Of a stretch of DNA of 64,000 nt, positions 1 to 11,701 are shown piece after piece. The translations under genes and the position numbers were made by a program. The notes under the pieces were generated by a model. That model did not search any database, was not told where the DNA came from, and saw only the letters and a list, made by a program, of their open reading frames with translations. How positions within the stretch are numbered: position 1 is the first letter of the stretch; every line of letters begins with the position of its first letter. The stretch is taken from positions 1,112,590-1,176,589 of the forward strand of contig MZZL01000393.1 of NCBI GenBank assembly GCA_002749535.1. The letters run 5' to 3'. This DNA is from Apophysomyces variabilis (Eukaryota > Mucoromycota > Mucoromycetes > Mucorales > Mucoraceae).

Positions 1-1487
1 GGTACTCCAGCTGACGGTGCTGACGGTGCTGGCGGCGGTGGAGGTGGTGGAGGCGGAACACCACCTGTAGTTGGAGGCATTGGAGGTGGAGGTGGGGGTG
101 GAGGCTGCGCTACACTATTTGATGGTGAAATCTTAGGTGGAGACGGTGCGGTTGGTGGGATCTGCCTACTGCCCCGGTTGGGTAATCGTGGTGGAGGCGG
201 TGGCGTCTGTTGAGCAGGTACCCTAGATGGCAGAGACGGTGCAGCTGAAGCTGTGGGTGGAGGTGGAGGAGGGAGCGGTGCCGTCTTCCTGGTTACTGGA
301 GGAGGCGGTGGAGGAGGCGCTGCTGCTCCATTTGTTCTTCTTGGTGGTGGCGGCGGTGGAGGAGGTCTTCGGCCTAAGAAAAGGAACGTTTTAGTCCTGT
401 GTAATATAGTTAACTACTATGATTTACCACTTGCAGGGGGCGGTGGTGGCGGAGGATTCTTTCTCATACTAGGTGGTTGTGGTTTAGGGGCTGTAGTCTG
501 CTGATGGTGATGGATTGGTGGAGCTGATGGACGTGATTCCTGTTTCTCAGAGCCCGCAGAGCCAAACTGCTTTAAAAATTCCTTAATGAAATCCTCGTTC
601 TGTTCGATCTCTTCTGCTGAGAACCCCATTGCCTTTAGCTGCTCAATGATATTGCTATGGTCTGCATCGCTGCTTTCCACGCTGAAGCCTTTCCCTTGGG
701 TATACCCAATGTGCCCGACATGCCTACACGGTCGTATCTTAGACTGCAAAGTCAATTGGTTGCTAATCGACTTTACCTGAAATCCTCAGGCATGCCTATG
801 AGACTTTTATCGATCTTACTACCCCGATTATGAGCCTTTCTCCCGCTAATAGGCCCGTTCTTATCACTGCTGTCATCTGCTAAAACAATCAATATACCTG
901 TATTCTCACAATAATGTCATTTACCTTTGAACTTTATAGAATCTCGATTCACTAATTCTTTATAAAATGCATCTGCTTCGCCTGCGTCCACGAACTCCAA
1001 GCCTGCGAGACAGTCCTGTAGATCCCGTTAACTTATGAGGAAATTGATTCGCTGCAGAACCTTACATCTGTGGCAAAGGAGTGAAAAAAAGGTCTATCCT
1101 TTATATACTCAAAGTTTTCGTACAATTCTTGCTCCCAAAGTACACCGGCACTGTTCTAGTACAGCGAAAAAGCATAGGTTGGCTAATAGTTCCGGTAGTT
1201 TTTGTCGACTTACCTCCATATCTATAATCCGAATGTAATATGAATTATTTCTTTTATCCTTGCAGAATGCGGTAGCACCCCATATCTTCGTATACGTCCA
1301 CTTGTTCGGGTCAGGGTATGCGATGAATAGACGTGCAACGCCAGCTGTCACAATTTTCTAGTCGATTCGACAAGATGCCTTCCATTAACTTGATAATCTC
1401 GGTGATAATATCACAACTTACGGAGGTTGGGACAGCTTTGCGGACAATATTCTTGTCCTCGTTCTTTGGAAGTGTCACAGATGGCAT
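1..1487 (-). CDS. LAS17: WASP/Las17 actin nucleation-promoting factor, 3' part outside window
   Basis: This gene encodes a WASP-family protein that activates the Arp2/3 complex at endocytic actin patches. I assembled seven exons: 1487-1422, 1357-1214, 1155-1066, 1015-925, 879-777, 723-428 and 373 to the window edge; all junctions are GT-AG and keep frame. The first four exons form a WH1 domain (AGVARLFIAYPDP, then WEQELYENFEY). The junction of exons 5 and 6 creates a CRIB/GTPase-binding motif (GMPEDFRHVGHIGY). Next come a short helical stretch and long proline runs (PPPPPPP blocks), which bind profilin and SH3 proteins. The WH2 and acidic Arp2/3-binding tail should lie to the left of position 1. 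The ATG at 1487 gives a 22-residue first exon (MPSVTLPKNED) like other fungal Las17 starts. Family assignment is firm; the exact start is likely. Confidence 0.9.
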
Positions 1488-2182
1488 AAGGATGAAGGGT
1501 TTTGTTCTGCCAAGCTCAGCTTATTTCAGACCCGGAGCGGATTTCTTATCACGTGTATCACCGCCCAATGTTATTTGAACTGCCGGCAGGGTGCATTCAT
1601 GTCAAGCACGCTCCTTTACCACGTTCTCCACCGACATAGATCAAGATTGAATACCTAACATTGAAAGAATAATTAGCTTGAAATAAGCTCAGTTCACATC
1701 CTGAGACCGAAAAATAGTTGTTATGTGAGAAACGGAATCGTTTATATCCATACAAGATGTGTACCCAGCCAATTGTCTACATCACATAGCAATATCATTT
1801 TCGCACGTACTGCATAGAAGCTGCCAAATACGTTTCGAACAGTTACACAGAGGAATTGAATTGATATGATGTTGCTTGCAAGTAATATCTCCCAGACGAC
1901 CAACGTGTTGCGAGGCTAGCTGCTTCTGCACGGCAGTTCTTTCGTACAATTGCAAACTTACAAATAAACGGCTTTGATAGTAACAACGCCAGATTAGAAA
2001 CTTTAATACAAAGATCATCGTTAACCGTTATGTGCAAATAGGAAAGTTGACTAAGGCATGTGGCATGAAAAACACCTAAATTTGGACGCACCAACGGTCT
2101 GGTGGTCACATCATCCACCTTTTTTTTACTGCATTGGTCGGATCGCAACTGAGGAGTCTTAGAGTTCGCTTCTTCACAGACC
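1488..2182. other. Divergent intergenic region between LAS17 and the TMEM170-like gene
   Basis: About 700 bp separate the two divergent start codons. Open frames here are short, on both strands, and show no recognisable domain. It presumably holds both promoters. I see no clear TATA box, tRNA or repeat. Confidence 0.4.
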
Positions 2183-2815
2183 ATGACATCTCATTTTCGG
2201 CTTCCTTATGGCTATAATGCTGCTCCACCTTGGCCTTCATTGTATTGGCCGTTTGGCCCTGATTTTGATCCTCTTAATCTGAGTGCTGACATACCTCATT
2301 CATTGTACTTTCTAAGCGGTATGTATATTTTCAGCACGAAGCGTAGATTGTCCAGCTCATCCACATCTTATAGACATCTGGCGATTCACTATGGTTTGGT
2401 CTGTTTTATTCTCACTCGTTGTATATCTTCCAGCAGGTAACTTGAATCAGTGATCGGCAACAGGGGAATCCTATGAACCTATATGTATGTTGTGTAGGCA
2501 TCTGGGCATTCATTATGCTGGCAAAATCCCGCACGTTACATTGGTATATCCTCATTCTAATACCCTTCATCTTCATGGTAGCGGGATCACTAGCATCCTT
2601 CGTAATTGGCAGCATTATGGGTAACGTTTTTAATCAATGACTGGGTTTAAGATACTCAAGTGTTACTTGTTTTGTCATTATAAGGGGTTGCACTGGCGTT
2701 TGTGTATAATGCAGGTTTCTTTGTCATGTCTACTTGGATACCCTTCCTATGGGCTCTGATACATATTTTAGTAGTGATGGTGGGAAGCTATTCCACTATC
2801 ACAACTATTTTATGA
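2183..2815 (+). CDS. TMEM170-family integral membrane protein
   Basis: A 150-residue membrane protein in four exons: 2183-2318, 2374-2436, 2498-2620 and 2685-2815. All introns are GT-AG and frame is kept throughout. After a hydrophilic, proline-rich N-termin of about 45 residues come several hydrophobic helices. The first has the family signature IWRFTMVWSVLFSLVVYLPAG, split over an exon junction, which matches the conserved W...SL.F..PAG block of animal TMEM170A/B. Family members sit in the ER and nuclear envelope and shape ER sheets and tubules in animals; the role in this fungus is inferred from that. The ATG at 2183 is the first in frame. The gene diverges from LAS17. The protein has no visible signal peptide. 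Confidence 0.7.
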
Positions 2816-2930
2816 TCAGGTTTACCATTAGCAAGAGCTGGTTCTCTTATCTTAAACGTAGAAATCCCTCTAATACATTTTATAATCTTAATTATTTTTA
2901 CCTGGGTTAACTATTGGGCGGCAGTAATAG

Positions 2931-4810
2931 CTACAGAACTTCGTAGATGTCTGCGTGCATTCGCAAGCCTTCGCACTTGTATTTATCCCGTGCCAAGCTC
3001 TTGAATCCTTCAAACATCTGAAACAGATTGAATCCATCGGCCAAGATGCTGCTTTCTGTCAAATGGATGGCTGAGCAACGGGAATCAAGGCTGGCAGGGG
3101 AATCAATGTCGACAGGTGACTCTAGTCATCACTGAAAGATTGTTCTAGACAGAGTTAGTCGGTGTTGCCTTGTCTCTACCTTGCTTCTGCTAATTAACAA
3201 CGATATCAATTCCTGTTCTGGACATTGGAATAGCAAATTAGCATCAACGTTTTGATCACCAGTTCTGCAGCTGTCCCCGTAGATTCAGTGAGAGCTGTTG
3301 CCTTGGACAATAACAGCAGCCTTTGTCTTAGCTTCGGCAAGCAAAACTGTGAGGTGCACTGCCAACGTTGGCTGTTGCTTTTTATTAAAAAGGCTTGTTT
3401 CTAAGTACATTCCATCTTGTTCTTCAATGCAGCTGTTGCTTCCGCTTGGATTATATAGAAAGCAATCCATTGTTCAATCCCAATTCTACTTCTCTGCATG
3501 GACGCATTGTTGGGCAAATAATGTATGTTCTGCCAGATACTGCTCGGATCCATCCTGTCATACACACAATGTCACCAGCTGGTATGATGCAAAGTTGGTG
3601 TTTCGCTGTTGGTTGGATATACGGGCGTCCATCAACTGTAAGACTGACTCCGAAAATTCTGAGCAAAGCGAGAAGCTCAACTTGCTGTTCTTGTGCACGC
3701 TGGAAATATAGCAACTCTTCGCCAAAGTATACGCGTGGTTGTCTCCTTATACGGCGGCTCCATAATTGTGATCCACGTCAATCTCCTTCACCATATACAT
3801 CCTTTTGGCGCCTGCCCTAGGAGGTGAAGGTTGATATCCCATGACTTCTCCGTACACAGCCCAAAGACCAGCTGCGGTCCTGATGCGCGGGTTGATCTCA
3901 CCTTCACCTCTGACATAGATTGATTAGAGCCTGTGCAATAGATACTGTAAATCGGCGTCGCTCCCACTACCAATAGCAACGTTGCGTGTAAAAGGGCCCC
4001 ATAACTCAGCTGCGTCAGGATCATTGCTGCTATCAGTTTGCACTTCAGTGTTTCGTCTGCTCTTTGTAGGGACACAGATCTGCAAATCGTCTTCATCATA
4101 GATACGCTTGAAATGCCGCGAAGCTGGTAGGACGTGCATGATATTTACAGCATTCTCATTAGGTTTAACATACGACTTGATCCTTGAAGAATATTCACCT
4201 ATTACTTTCCATTGGAAGTGCATTTATTCCACACAAGGGACCTAGGCATTTGATTGCAGCAGTCATATGTGTCAAGTAGTGCTGGGTGATGTTGAACATT
4301 ACGATACTAAAAGCAGCTTCGTTTACTTGCTCTAGAAGGTAGGCATGCCACGAGTCCAAGCCTGCCATAATTGCAAGTAGGTCTTTGCTCCTCAATTTGC
4401 ATTGCTGCGCAAGTGTGCATGCCTGGATAAGGCTGAGTATGGCGGCTTTCGCTTGACGATCTCTAATGTCATCCACCACGACAGTTGGCCCAATGTACAG
4501 CAGTAATTCGATCCATTCAACAGTTTTAAAGTGTCCTGAGTGAGCTTCGACTTTTCTCTAGTTACTGTTGAAACTAGCAGGGATCAATCACGAAGATGTA
4601 CGATTTCTTGCCCTATCTTCTTTCTGGTTGGACCATCCAGGTACAACGGGTGGTCTGTTTTCATATTTCCCGAGATCAAACTCCAGACTGTTTGCCAACG
4701 CCATGGCCTATCAGGTGCATTTCGTTCATGCCAAAGAAAAAGACATGGTTAAACGTCAGCAACCGCCGAATTCTGATCGCCGATGGAAACTCGTTAAAAC
4801 TTTTTAAAGT
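2931..4810 (-). pseudogene. Decayed KDZ/Tnp2-like DNA transposase
   Basis: The minus strand carries pieces of a transposase in changing frames with stop codons between them. From N- to C-terminal side they are: a D-x-x-H-type block near 4720 (FFFGMNEMHLIGHG), a helical stretch with IELLLYIGPTVV, the block HYLTHM...LGPL...ALPME at about 4320-4210, then VIGEYSSRIKSYVKPNENA in another frame, then RVYFGEELLYFQ near 3720 and a final region ending at a TAG at 2931-2933. The order D..MH, HYL.H.....GPL, ME followed by IG....SK, and a late VYFGE block is what I know from Kyakuja-Dileera-Zisupton/Tnp2 transposases. At least two frameshifts (about 4210 and 3740) and several stops make it inactive. The last about 60 codons (SPVDIDSPASL onward) I cannot place. 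Terminal inverted repeats were not found by eye. Confidence 0.55.
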
Positions 4811-4839
4811 AGTCTGACATGCGTTTTAAAAAATTTCTG

Positions 4840-5170
4840 TAATGATTCCTAGCGTATCCTCAGGTATCCTCGCGATTCCTGTTGTAGATTGCAGATCCTG
4901 GAGAATCCTCAGGGTTCCTTTCACACATTGAAGATTGGGGTCATAAATTGTTCAAGTACCAACATAAAAGTGATATTAAGACTAACTTAAGTGTGTGCAG
5001 CAGTCGTTGCTACTTTAAGCACCTTCTCTTGATAAAGTATCCTAAGGCTTCCTCCCGTGTCCTTACGGTTCCTGGGGAGCAAACTGTTCCCTCACATATC
5101 CTGGAAGTTTCTTTGTCCAAATTGATGACCCCAGACATCCTCAGGTATCCTCACGGTTCCCGGTTTCCCA
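4840..5170. repeat. Imperfect array of a 'tcctcaggtatcctc(g/a)cggttcc' motif
   Basis: Related words recur in the HIS4 upstream region: tatcctcaggtatcctcgcg near 4856, aatcctcagggttcct near 4905, tatcctaaggcttcctccc near 5038, ccttacggttcctgg near 5060, and atcctcaggtatcctcacgg near 5139. Spacing is irregular. They lie between the transposase remnant and HIS4, so they may be sub-terminal repeats of the element or a regulatory array; I cannot tell which. Confidence 0.5.
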
Positions 5171-5323
5171 TGGTTTTCATCAATAAACAATATGATGTTT
5201 TTCGTGTCATTCTGACACTTGGAGCGTAGATCACAGTCACAATTATTTTTTTTCCCAACTTCCATAAAGAACCGATTCCGAGCTTTCACTTCTCAATACA
5301 AGACTAAGAACAAACGAACCAAT

Positions 5324-7991
5324 ATGTTTATACCGTCTTTGGACGTGCTAGACTCAACACAGAAACTATTGAAGAGTGCAATTACATATTTCCCTGCCGC
5401 TCTTATTGAAAATGCCGATTCTACCGCTATTAAGGCACTGATCGATGAAACAGAATCAACTTCGTACTGGGTTCGGGCCAACACTATCGAAGAAGCCGTC
5501 AGCTTGTGGGACGCAGGAGTTTACAAAGTCGTTTTTTCTCTTTCATGCTATTTGGAAATGCAAAATAAGCTAGAAGAATATCCCGAGGAACGTATTGCTA
5601 TTACTGCAGATTTAGACAGCATACAGACTATCGAGCCAACCATCGCATCAACTTTCCTTGTTTCGTCTTCGCTCGAGAATGTCTCTCGTCTGCAACCAAT
5701 TGCCCAGTCTTTCAGCAAAAGCCTCCTGCCGCAGGGTGGTCAACGACGCGTTGTTCTCCAGCTTGACGCAGCTGATATTACCAAACTGACTTCGGAAGAC
5801 ATTGCAAGCCTGCATAAGCAAAATATGGATGTCATCATTCCTGCATCGCGTCTTACATTGGAAGCTACTGGAGGGAAACTGAATATTGCAGACGCTTTCC
5901 TTGCAACAGCCATTACCGACCGAGCGGATGGACTATATACTACAATGGTGGTGGATGAACGTAATTCGGCACTCGGATTAGTTTACTCAAGTAAACAAAG
6001 TGTGTCCGAATCAATTCGCACTGGCCAAGGCGTGTACCAGAGCCGCAAACATGGTTTGTGGTACAAGGGTGCTACATCGGGTGCTACGCAAACCTTGGTT
6101 GGCATTGACTATGACTGCGATGGTGATGCATTACGGTTTATTGTTCGCCAACATGGCGCCGGTAAGTGGGTCTGGTTTCTATCCATAAGAGAAATTTATA
6201 TGTTGGCAAACTAGGGTTTTGTCACTTCAACACACGTACCTGCTTTGGAGCCGAGAATGGTCTGGGTGCTCTGCAAAGAACTTTGAAAAGCAGAAAGGAA
6301 AATGCTCCAGCTGGTTCTTATACTGCTCGACTTTTCAGCGATAGTGCTCTTTTGCGATCCAAGATTATGGAAGAGGCCAAAGAGCTTTGTGATGCGACTG
6401 AAAAGAAAGAAGTGGCATGGGAAGCTGCTGATTTAATTTATTTTGCTTTGACCAAATGTATCAGTGCTGGTGTAACTTTGGAAGATATTGAAAAGAATCT
6501 CGACAAGAAAGCCAGAAAAGTGACTCGTAGACCAGGGAACGCCAAACCTGAATGGAGCGAACCAGCAAATCCCACACAGGCCCCCACAGCTGCGGAAGAA
6601 CCGAAGAAAGAGAATGGCAGGATTGAAATGCAGAGATACTTGTCTACCGTAATCAGCGATAAGCAGCGTGCGGAATTACTATTAAGACCTATCATTGACT
6701 CCAACGAGATCATTGGTCGTGTTACGCCCATTATGAATGATGTGCGAACCCGTGGTGATGCTGCTGTGTTGGATTTCACCGCCAAATTCGATCGCGTTCA
6801 GCTGAAGACGCCTACTATAAAGGCACCCTTTCCCGAAGAGTTGATGCAATTGGACCCTACTACCAAAGCTGCAATTGATCAGGCGTACGACAATATCTTC
6901 AAATTCCATGATGCCCAAATGGATCGAGAAACGTTAGTAGTGGAAACTATGCCAGGCGTCGTCTGCACTCGTTTTGCACGTCCAATTGAGAAAGTTGGTC
7001 TATATGTTCCCGGCGGTACCGCTGTTTTGCCGTCGACCACTTTAATGCTGGGAATTCCTGCCAAAGTGGCTGGCTGCTCTGAGATTGTTATCGCTACTCC
7101 CCCTCGGCCAGATGGTTCCGTCGTTCCTGAAGTGATGTACGTTGCACACAAGGTTGGTGCAACACACATCGTCCTAGCCGGTGGTGCTCAAGCAGTAGCA
7201 GCCATGGCCTACGGTACAGAGACTGTACCCAAAGTAGACAAGATTTGTGGTCCCGGCAACCAGTATGTTACGGCAGCTAAAATGGTTGCTCAAAACGATT
7301 CTTCATGCCTTGTATCCATTGATATGCCGGCTGGACCTTCCGAGGTACTTGTGATTGCAGATAAAACAGCCAACCCTGCTTATGTCGCAGCTGACCTGTT
7401 ATCTCAAGCTGAGCACGGTGTCGATTCTCAGGTGGTCTTAGTTGCTGTCGATCTGAGTGAGGAGCAGTTGACAGCAATCGAAACTGAAGTGCATGAGCAG
7501 GCAATCCAACTGCCTCGTGTGGACATCATTCGACAGAGCATTCCAAAGTCATACACTTTGTGTGTTAAGACACTGGAAGAGGCTGTCAAGTTTTCAAACG
7601 ATTATGCACCTGAGCATCTTATCTTGCATGTCGACAAGGCTGCCGATCTTGTGCCTTCAATTCAACACGCTGGCAGTGTCTTTGTTGGCCCATATTCGCC
7701 AGAGAGGTAATTAGCAAATAGAGGGATGACAATAAGGCATCAAAATACTCATATGATGGTAGCTTTGGAGATTATGCATCTGGTACCAATCACACGTTGC
7801 CAACATATGGCTATTCCCGTATGTATTCTGGAGTAAACACTCTTACATTCGTGAAACATATCACATCCCAAGAGATTACGGCTGATGGGTTGGATCGTCT
7901 TGCGGATACGGTGATGCGGCTTGCAGAAATCGAAGGACTCGGAGCTCATCGTAACGCTGTCGCAGTGCGTGTTGCCGACCTTAGAAAATAG
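5324..7991 (+). CDS. HIS4: Trifunctional histidine biosynthesis enzyme (PRA-CH / PRA-PH / histidinol dehydrogenase)
   Basis: An 852-residue protein in three exons: 5324-6161, 6215-7706 and 7763-7991. It carries three activities of histidine synthesis: phosphoribosyl-AMP cyclohydrolase (GIDYDCDGDALRF, then GFCHFNTRTCFG across the first intron), phosphoribosyl-ATP pyrophosphohydrolase (SYTARLFSD, KIMEEAKELC, AADLIYFAL) and NAD-dependent histidinol dehydrogenase (PGGTAVLPSTTLML, CGPGNQYVTAAK, DMPAGPSEVLV). The conserved block GPYSPES...GTNHTLPTYG is formed across the second intron. About 130 residues before the cyclohydrolase form a linker region typical of fungal HIS4. Introns are 53 and 56 bp. 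The ATG at 5324 begins MFIPSLDVLD; a longer in-frame opening upstream lacks family-like sequence. Nothing looks broken. Confidence 0.97.
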
Positions 7992-8645
7992 GTTCTATCA
8001 TAACTTTCGTCTGACAAAAAGCTATTGGATACATAAACAATATCCTCTTTTAATACTGCCACTGCTTTGTTTTAGCTGAATTGGTCAATTTGCTGATGGT
8101 TGACGAAGCAAATCAGGCTTTCAATCGTAGAGACCACTATAGCCTTATCGTACTGTATTGCAATTAACCTTTTCAGCCAGCATGCTGAATATATGACATG
8201 CTCTATCTTTAATGCAGTTTAACTCATGTAAAACGGATACACGAAATGATTGAGAACGGACCTTGAACTCAGTTAAGAGATTACTCTGATTTTAAGTGTC
8301 AAACTGGGAAAGGATTGGTGACAGAAAGTAATGACGAAATATACCATCCCAATTGATGCAGGCCAGTAACGAATATCACCGCATAAACATAGTCCATAGA
8401 CTATGCGCTTGAAGACATCTGCTGGTATGAATGAAACAATACAGATTCATTTCTTTCGAATGAGGGTGATCTATCCAACAGAACGTTATCCGTGACTCTC
8501 TGTTTCTCATTACTTATATCTTTTTTAATGCTGAAAAAACCCTTGGGAAACCTACGTTTAGCATGGGAAATTTAATGCCGACTGTTGTACATATCTAACT
8601 TTCTTTTTCCTTTTTACTTTATTCTCACTAGCTGGAATACGTCAA
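7992..8645. other. Intergenic region between HIS4 and the G6PD gene
   Basis: About 650 bp holding the HIS4 3' end and the promoter of the next gene. A pyrimidine-rich stretch (ttctttttcctttttactttattctc) lies just before the G6PD start. I see no gene or repeat. Confidence 0.4.
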
Positions 8646-10281
8646 ATGAATGCTACACGAGATTATAAGAAAGAAGTAACTGAAGGAATGAAGGATACGG
8701 TGACTATAGTCGGTAAGAGTAATCGTTTATTTGTTACCGATCATTAACCCAAAAATGTTTCTATTCAGTTCTTGGAGCATCCGGTGATCTAGCCAGAAAG
8801 AAAACTTTTCCAGCGCTCTTCCATCTATACAAGCATGGCCTATTGCCAAAACAGATTCATATGATTGGCTACGCTCGCACAAAAATGGATCGCAAGGAAT
8901 ACCTTAGTCGAGTCACTGAAAACATCAATGATGATCAAGTGCAAGAGTTTGAAGAGAAAACAACGTATATGTCTGGCCAATACGACCAGGATGATTCATG
9001 GGACAAACTACGCCAGTACGTTGAAGAAATAGAATCGAAAGGCCACGTTGGATCGGGTCAAAAGAATCGAATCTTTTACATGGCTTTGCCACCCTCGGTG
9101 TTTTTATCCGTAGCTCGCGGAATTAAAAACCACCTGTACACTGATCAAGGCCATATTAGCATTGTAATTGAAAAGCCCTTTGGAAGAGACACAGAAAGCT
9201 GTCGAGAGTTGCTGAATAATGTGGCCCAACTATACAAGGAAGATGAGGTAATCAAATATCTTACGCAACTGTTTAATCTGACGCTTTTGTTGCAGATTTA
9301 CCGTATTGATCATTACCTTGGCAAGGAGATGACTAAGGATATTATGACATTGCGATTTGCTAATGTTATATTCGGACCCTTATGGACAAACAAGTATATC
9401 CAGTCAATTCAGATTACTTTGAAGGAACCTTTCGGCACTGAGAAGCGGGGAGGTTATTTCGATCAATATGGTATCATTCGCGATGTGATGCAGAACCGTG
9501 AGTTTTTCTTCCTTTTGCCTTTCTTTTTCTTCTTTGCTACACGCGTCTGAATAATCACCTGTATGCAGATCTTCTCCAGTTATTGTCGTTATTGACAATG
9601 GAGCAGCCAGCTTCGACAGGGGCCCAGGATGTCCGAAATGAGAAAGTCCGTGTTCTCAAGCGCATCTCTCCCATCGTGGCCAACGATGCTTTGCTAGGTC
9701 AATATACTGCGGCCAATGGTAAACCGGGCTATTTGGAGGATGAGACGCTCGAGAACAAGGAAAGTATCACGCCGACATTTGCCTCGTTGGTGCTGTGGAT
9801 AAAGAATGAACGATGGGACGGAGTACCGTTCATTCTCACGGCTGGGAAAGCACTAGACGAGGCCAAGGTAGACGTACGAATCCATTTCCGGAATGTGGTT
9901 GATAGTCCCTACCGCAACATTGCCCACAACGAGTTAATCTTGCGTGTTCAACCGGATGAAGGCATTCATATGCGTTTCAACAATAAGGAGCCAGGTCTGT
10001 CCGAGAACATCTTCCAAGCAACTTTGGATCATGTCTATAAACAACAGCACAAAGACTTGAAGATCCCAGATGCTTACGCTTCCCTCATCCTTGATGTCCT
10101 TCGGAACGATCCATCGAATTTTGTACGTGATGATGAGCTTATAGCGGCTTGGGAAATATTTACGCCATTGTTGCATAAAATTGACCAAGCAACGTCGGTC
10201 AAGGTCCATCCGTATCCTTACGGTAGCAAGGGTCCAGAACTACTGGAAAAATTTATTAATAAATACGTACCTAAGGATTAA
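8646..10281 (+). CDS. ZWF1: Glucose-6-phosphate 1-dehydrogenase
   Basis: This enzyme oxidises glucose 6-phosphate with NADP+, the first step of the oxidative pentose phosphate pathway in the cytosol. Four exons (8646-8712, 8769-9247, 9296-9497, 9569-10281) give 486 residues, near the usual 490-510. The Rossmann motif VLGASGDLARKK begins exon 2. The substrate-binding motif RIDHYLGKEMTKD opens exon 3, and IEKPFGRD precedes it. The C-terminal domain has the conserved YEDE-like region and ends KFINKYVPKD. All three introns are 48-71 bp GT-AG. I chose the ATG at 8646, which puts about 22 residues before the NADP fold, as in other fungal forms. Confidence 0.96.
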
Positions 10282-10634
10282 CTTGGAAATAAACCGGATT
10301 GGATTGTACGCGTAGTTGTATGAATATCTACTGCAAATAAGTGGGTAGCCAATATTTATCGGAGATTTTATCTATCTAGTAGCTTGTGCTGTTGAATCGC
10401 AGAATTCTGATTCAATGCAGTTAACAGAAAGTCTTAGCAAAGAGATACCGTAGGTAGGATGACCAGCTTTGTTCGTGGCCCAGAGAACCATGCCAGATAC
10501 CTTCGCCTTTCTCACAGATGATGATTTGAAATCCAGCGAAACATGTCCGCTTATTCCTTTTTTTTTTTTTTGTTAATTTGTTTGGCGTGATTCTGCCCCT
10601 CAATCATATCCTTTTCTGTTCACAAGCAGTTAAC
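10282..10634. other. Intergenic region with a T-run
   Basis: About 350 bp between the G6PD stop and the next start. A run of 15 T lies at about 10557-10571. No gene is visible. Confidence 0.35.
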
Positions 10635-11255
10635 ATGGCAACCTTGAATAACTTTGGATTTTCAGTCCGAAAGCGTTGCCTGGAGACTCAGCCTGAACAA
10701 GAAACGAAGCCTATTCGTGCAGTCGCTGTATCACATAATAAACCGATAAAGCAAGGCAGAAAAAGCTCCCCACAACAAAAGACAATCACGCAGTACCTGA
10801 ACCAGTCGTCATCGCAGACTAAACCTAAGGAATGCTCTCCAACCCTGTCCAAAGAAAATGAGAAATCAACGGAGGCTGGCGCATGCATCGTCCGACGAAA
10901 CATCCCTTTCGAAGAGATCTGGCAGCAGATCTTCACCAGTTATAGCTCCTCTTCCTTCCTGACCATCTCACGTACTACAGATATACAACGAACGTCCGCT
11001 AATAGAAAACAGCGAAGAGAGCATTATCTCAATGGGCACAATACCCAAAAAAGGATCCGCTTTATCAACGATGATCTTGCCATGGCATTCGCAAACCATG
11101 TGTCTCTGCAGCTACCACTGACTACGCCACGCATTGAGGTGCTCGATGAGGACGAAGACGAAGACCGTTCACGAGTAGTAAGACGAAACATGACTATTGA
11201 AGAGTCCCGTTTATTACTCCAAAGAATAGCCAACGAGCTCCTACTGGGCTGTTAG
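10635..11255 (+). CDS. Unknown 206-residue protein with a repeated RRN-[IM] motif
   Basis: A single-exon frame starting MATLNNFGFSVRKRC and ending ANELLLGC. I do not recognise a family. The middle is basic and low-complexity (K, Q, S-rich), including QQKTITQYL, which resembles but does not fully match a PCNA-interacting peptide since the second aromatic is missing. A motif occurs twice: IVRRNIPFEEIWQQIF near residue 93 and VVRRNMTIEESRLLLQ near residue 180, each followed by an amphipathic helix. An acidic run (DEDEDEDRSR) precedes the second copy. No signal peptide or membrane segment is visible. The ATG at 10635 was preferred over one 19 codons upstream, because the upstream residues look like untranslated leader. 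Confidence 0.6.
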   Translation: MATLNNFGFSVRKRCLETQPEQETKPIRAVAVSHNKPIKQGRKSSPQQKTITQYLNQSSSQTKPKECSPTLSKENEKSTEAGACIVRRNIPFEEIWQQIFTSYSSSSFLTISRTTDIQRTSANRKQRREHYLNGHNTQKRIRFINDDLAMAFANHVSLQLPLTTPRIEVLDEDEDEDRSRVVRRNMTIEESRLLLQRIANELLLGC

Positions 11256-11701
11256 ATCCTGCTTTTTATACAAATCAACAGAACTATGTGTTGTTGTTCT
11301 CCTCTATTACCTCCTTGATAAACCATTTAGTTACATTCTAGTTATAATAAGTGCTTCTTACCGGGGTATATAGCAGCGGGGACATGTTAACTATATATTC
11401 ATGCATTCTTTATCCATTACCTTCCTTATCTCTTCCTTCATATCCCCCAGATTCAGAACGACAGGCTGACAGTTCTTGTTAGATTCAAATTTGTTAAAAG
11501 GAAGAAAAACGTGAGCGTAAGGTCTTGTATTTTGGTGAGGGTTTATCATAGTGGACGATCGTGTTGAAAGGGACATTGACCCTGCCATAAAAAGTGCGTG
11601 TAGCCAAGATTGCACAATTTCGTTTTTGCTTGGCGGAGTCACGGGAAAACTGGGGCATGGACAAGAGATTCGCTGAGGGCAATTACAGGAGCTTTTAAAA
11701 C

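Noticed and set aside
253..504. Plus-strand frame rich in poly-glycine at the left edge
   Set aside because: It is the complement of the poly-proline exon of LAS17 on the minus strand.
3298..3820. Two overlapping plus-strand frames of about 140 codons
   Set aside because: They are antisense to the transposase remnant and carry no motif.
10557..10571. A T-run considered as a Pol III terminator
   Set aside because: No tRNA, 5S or other Pol III gene precedes it; it fits a promoter tract.
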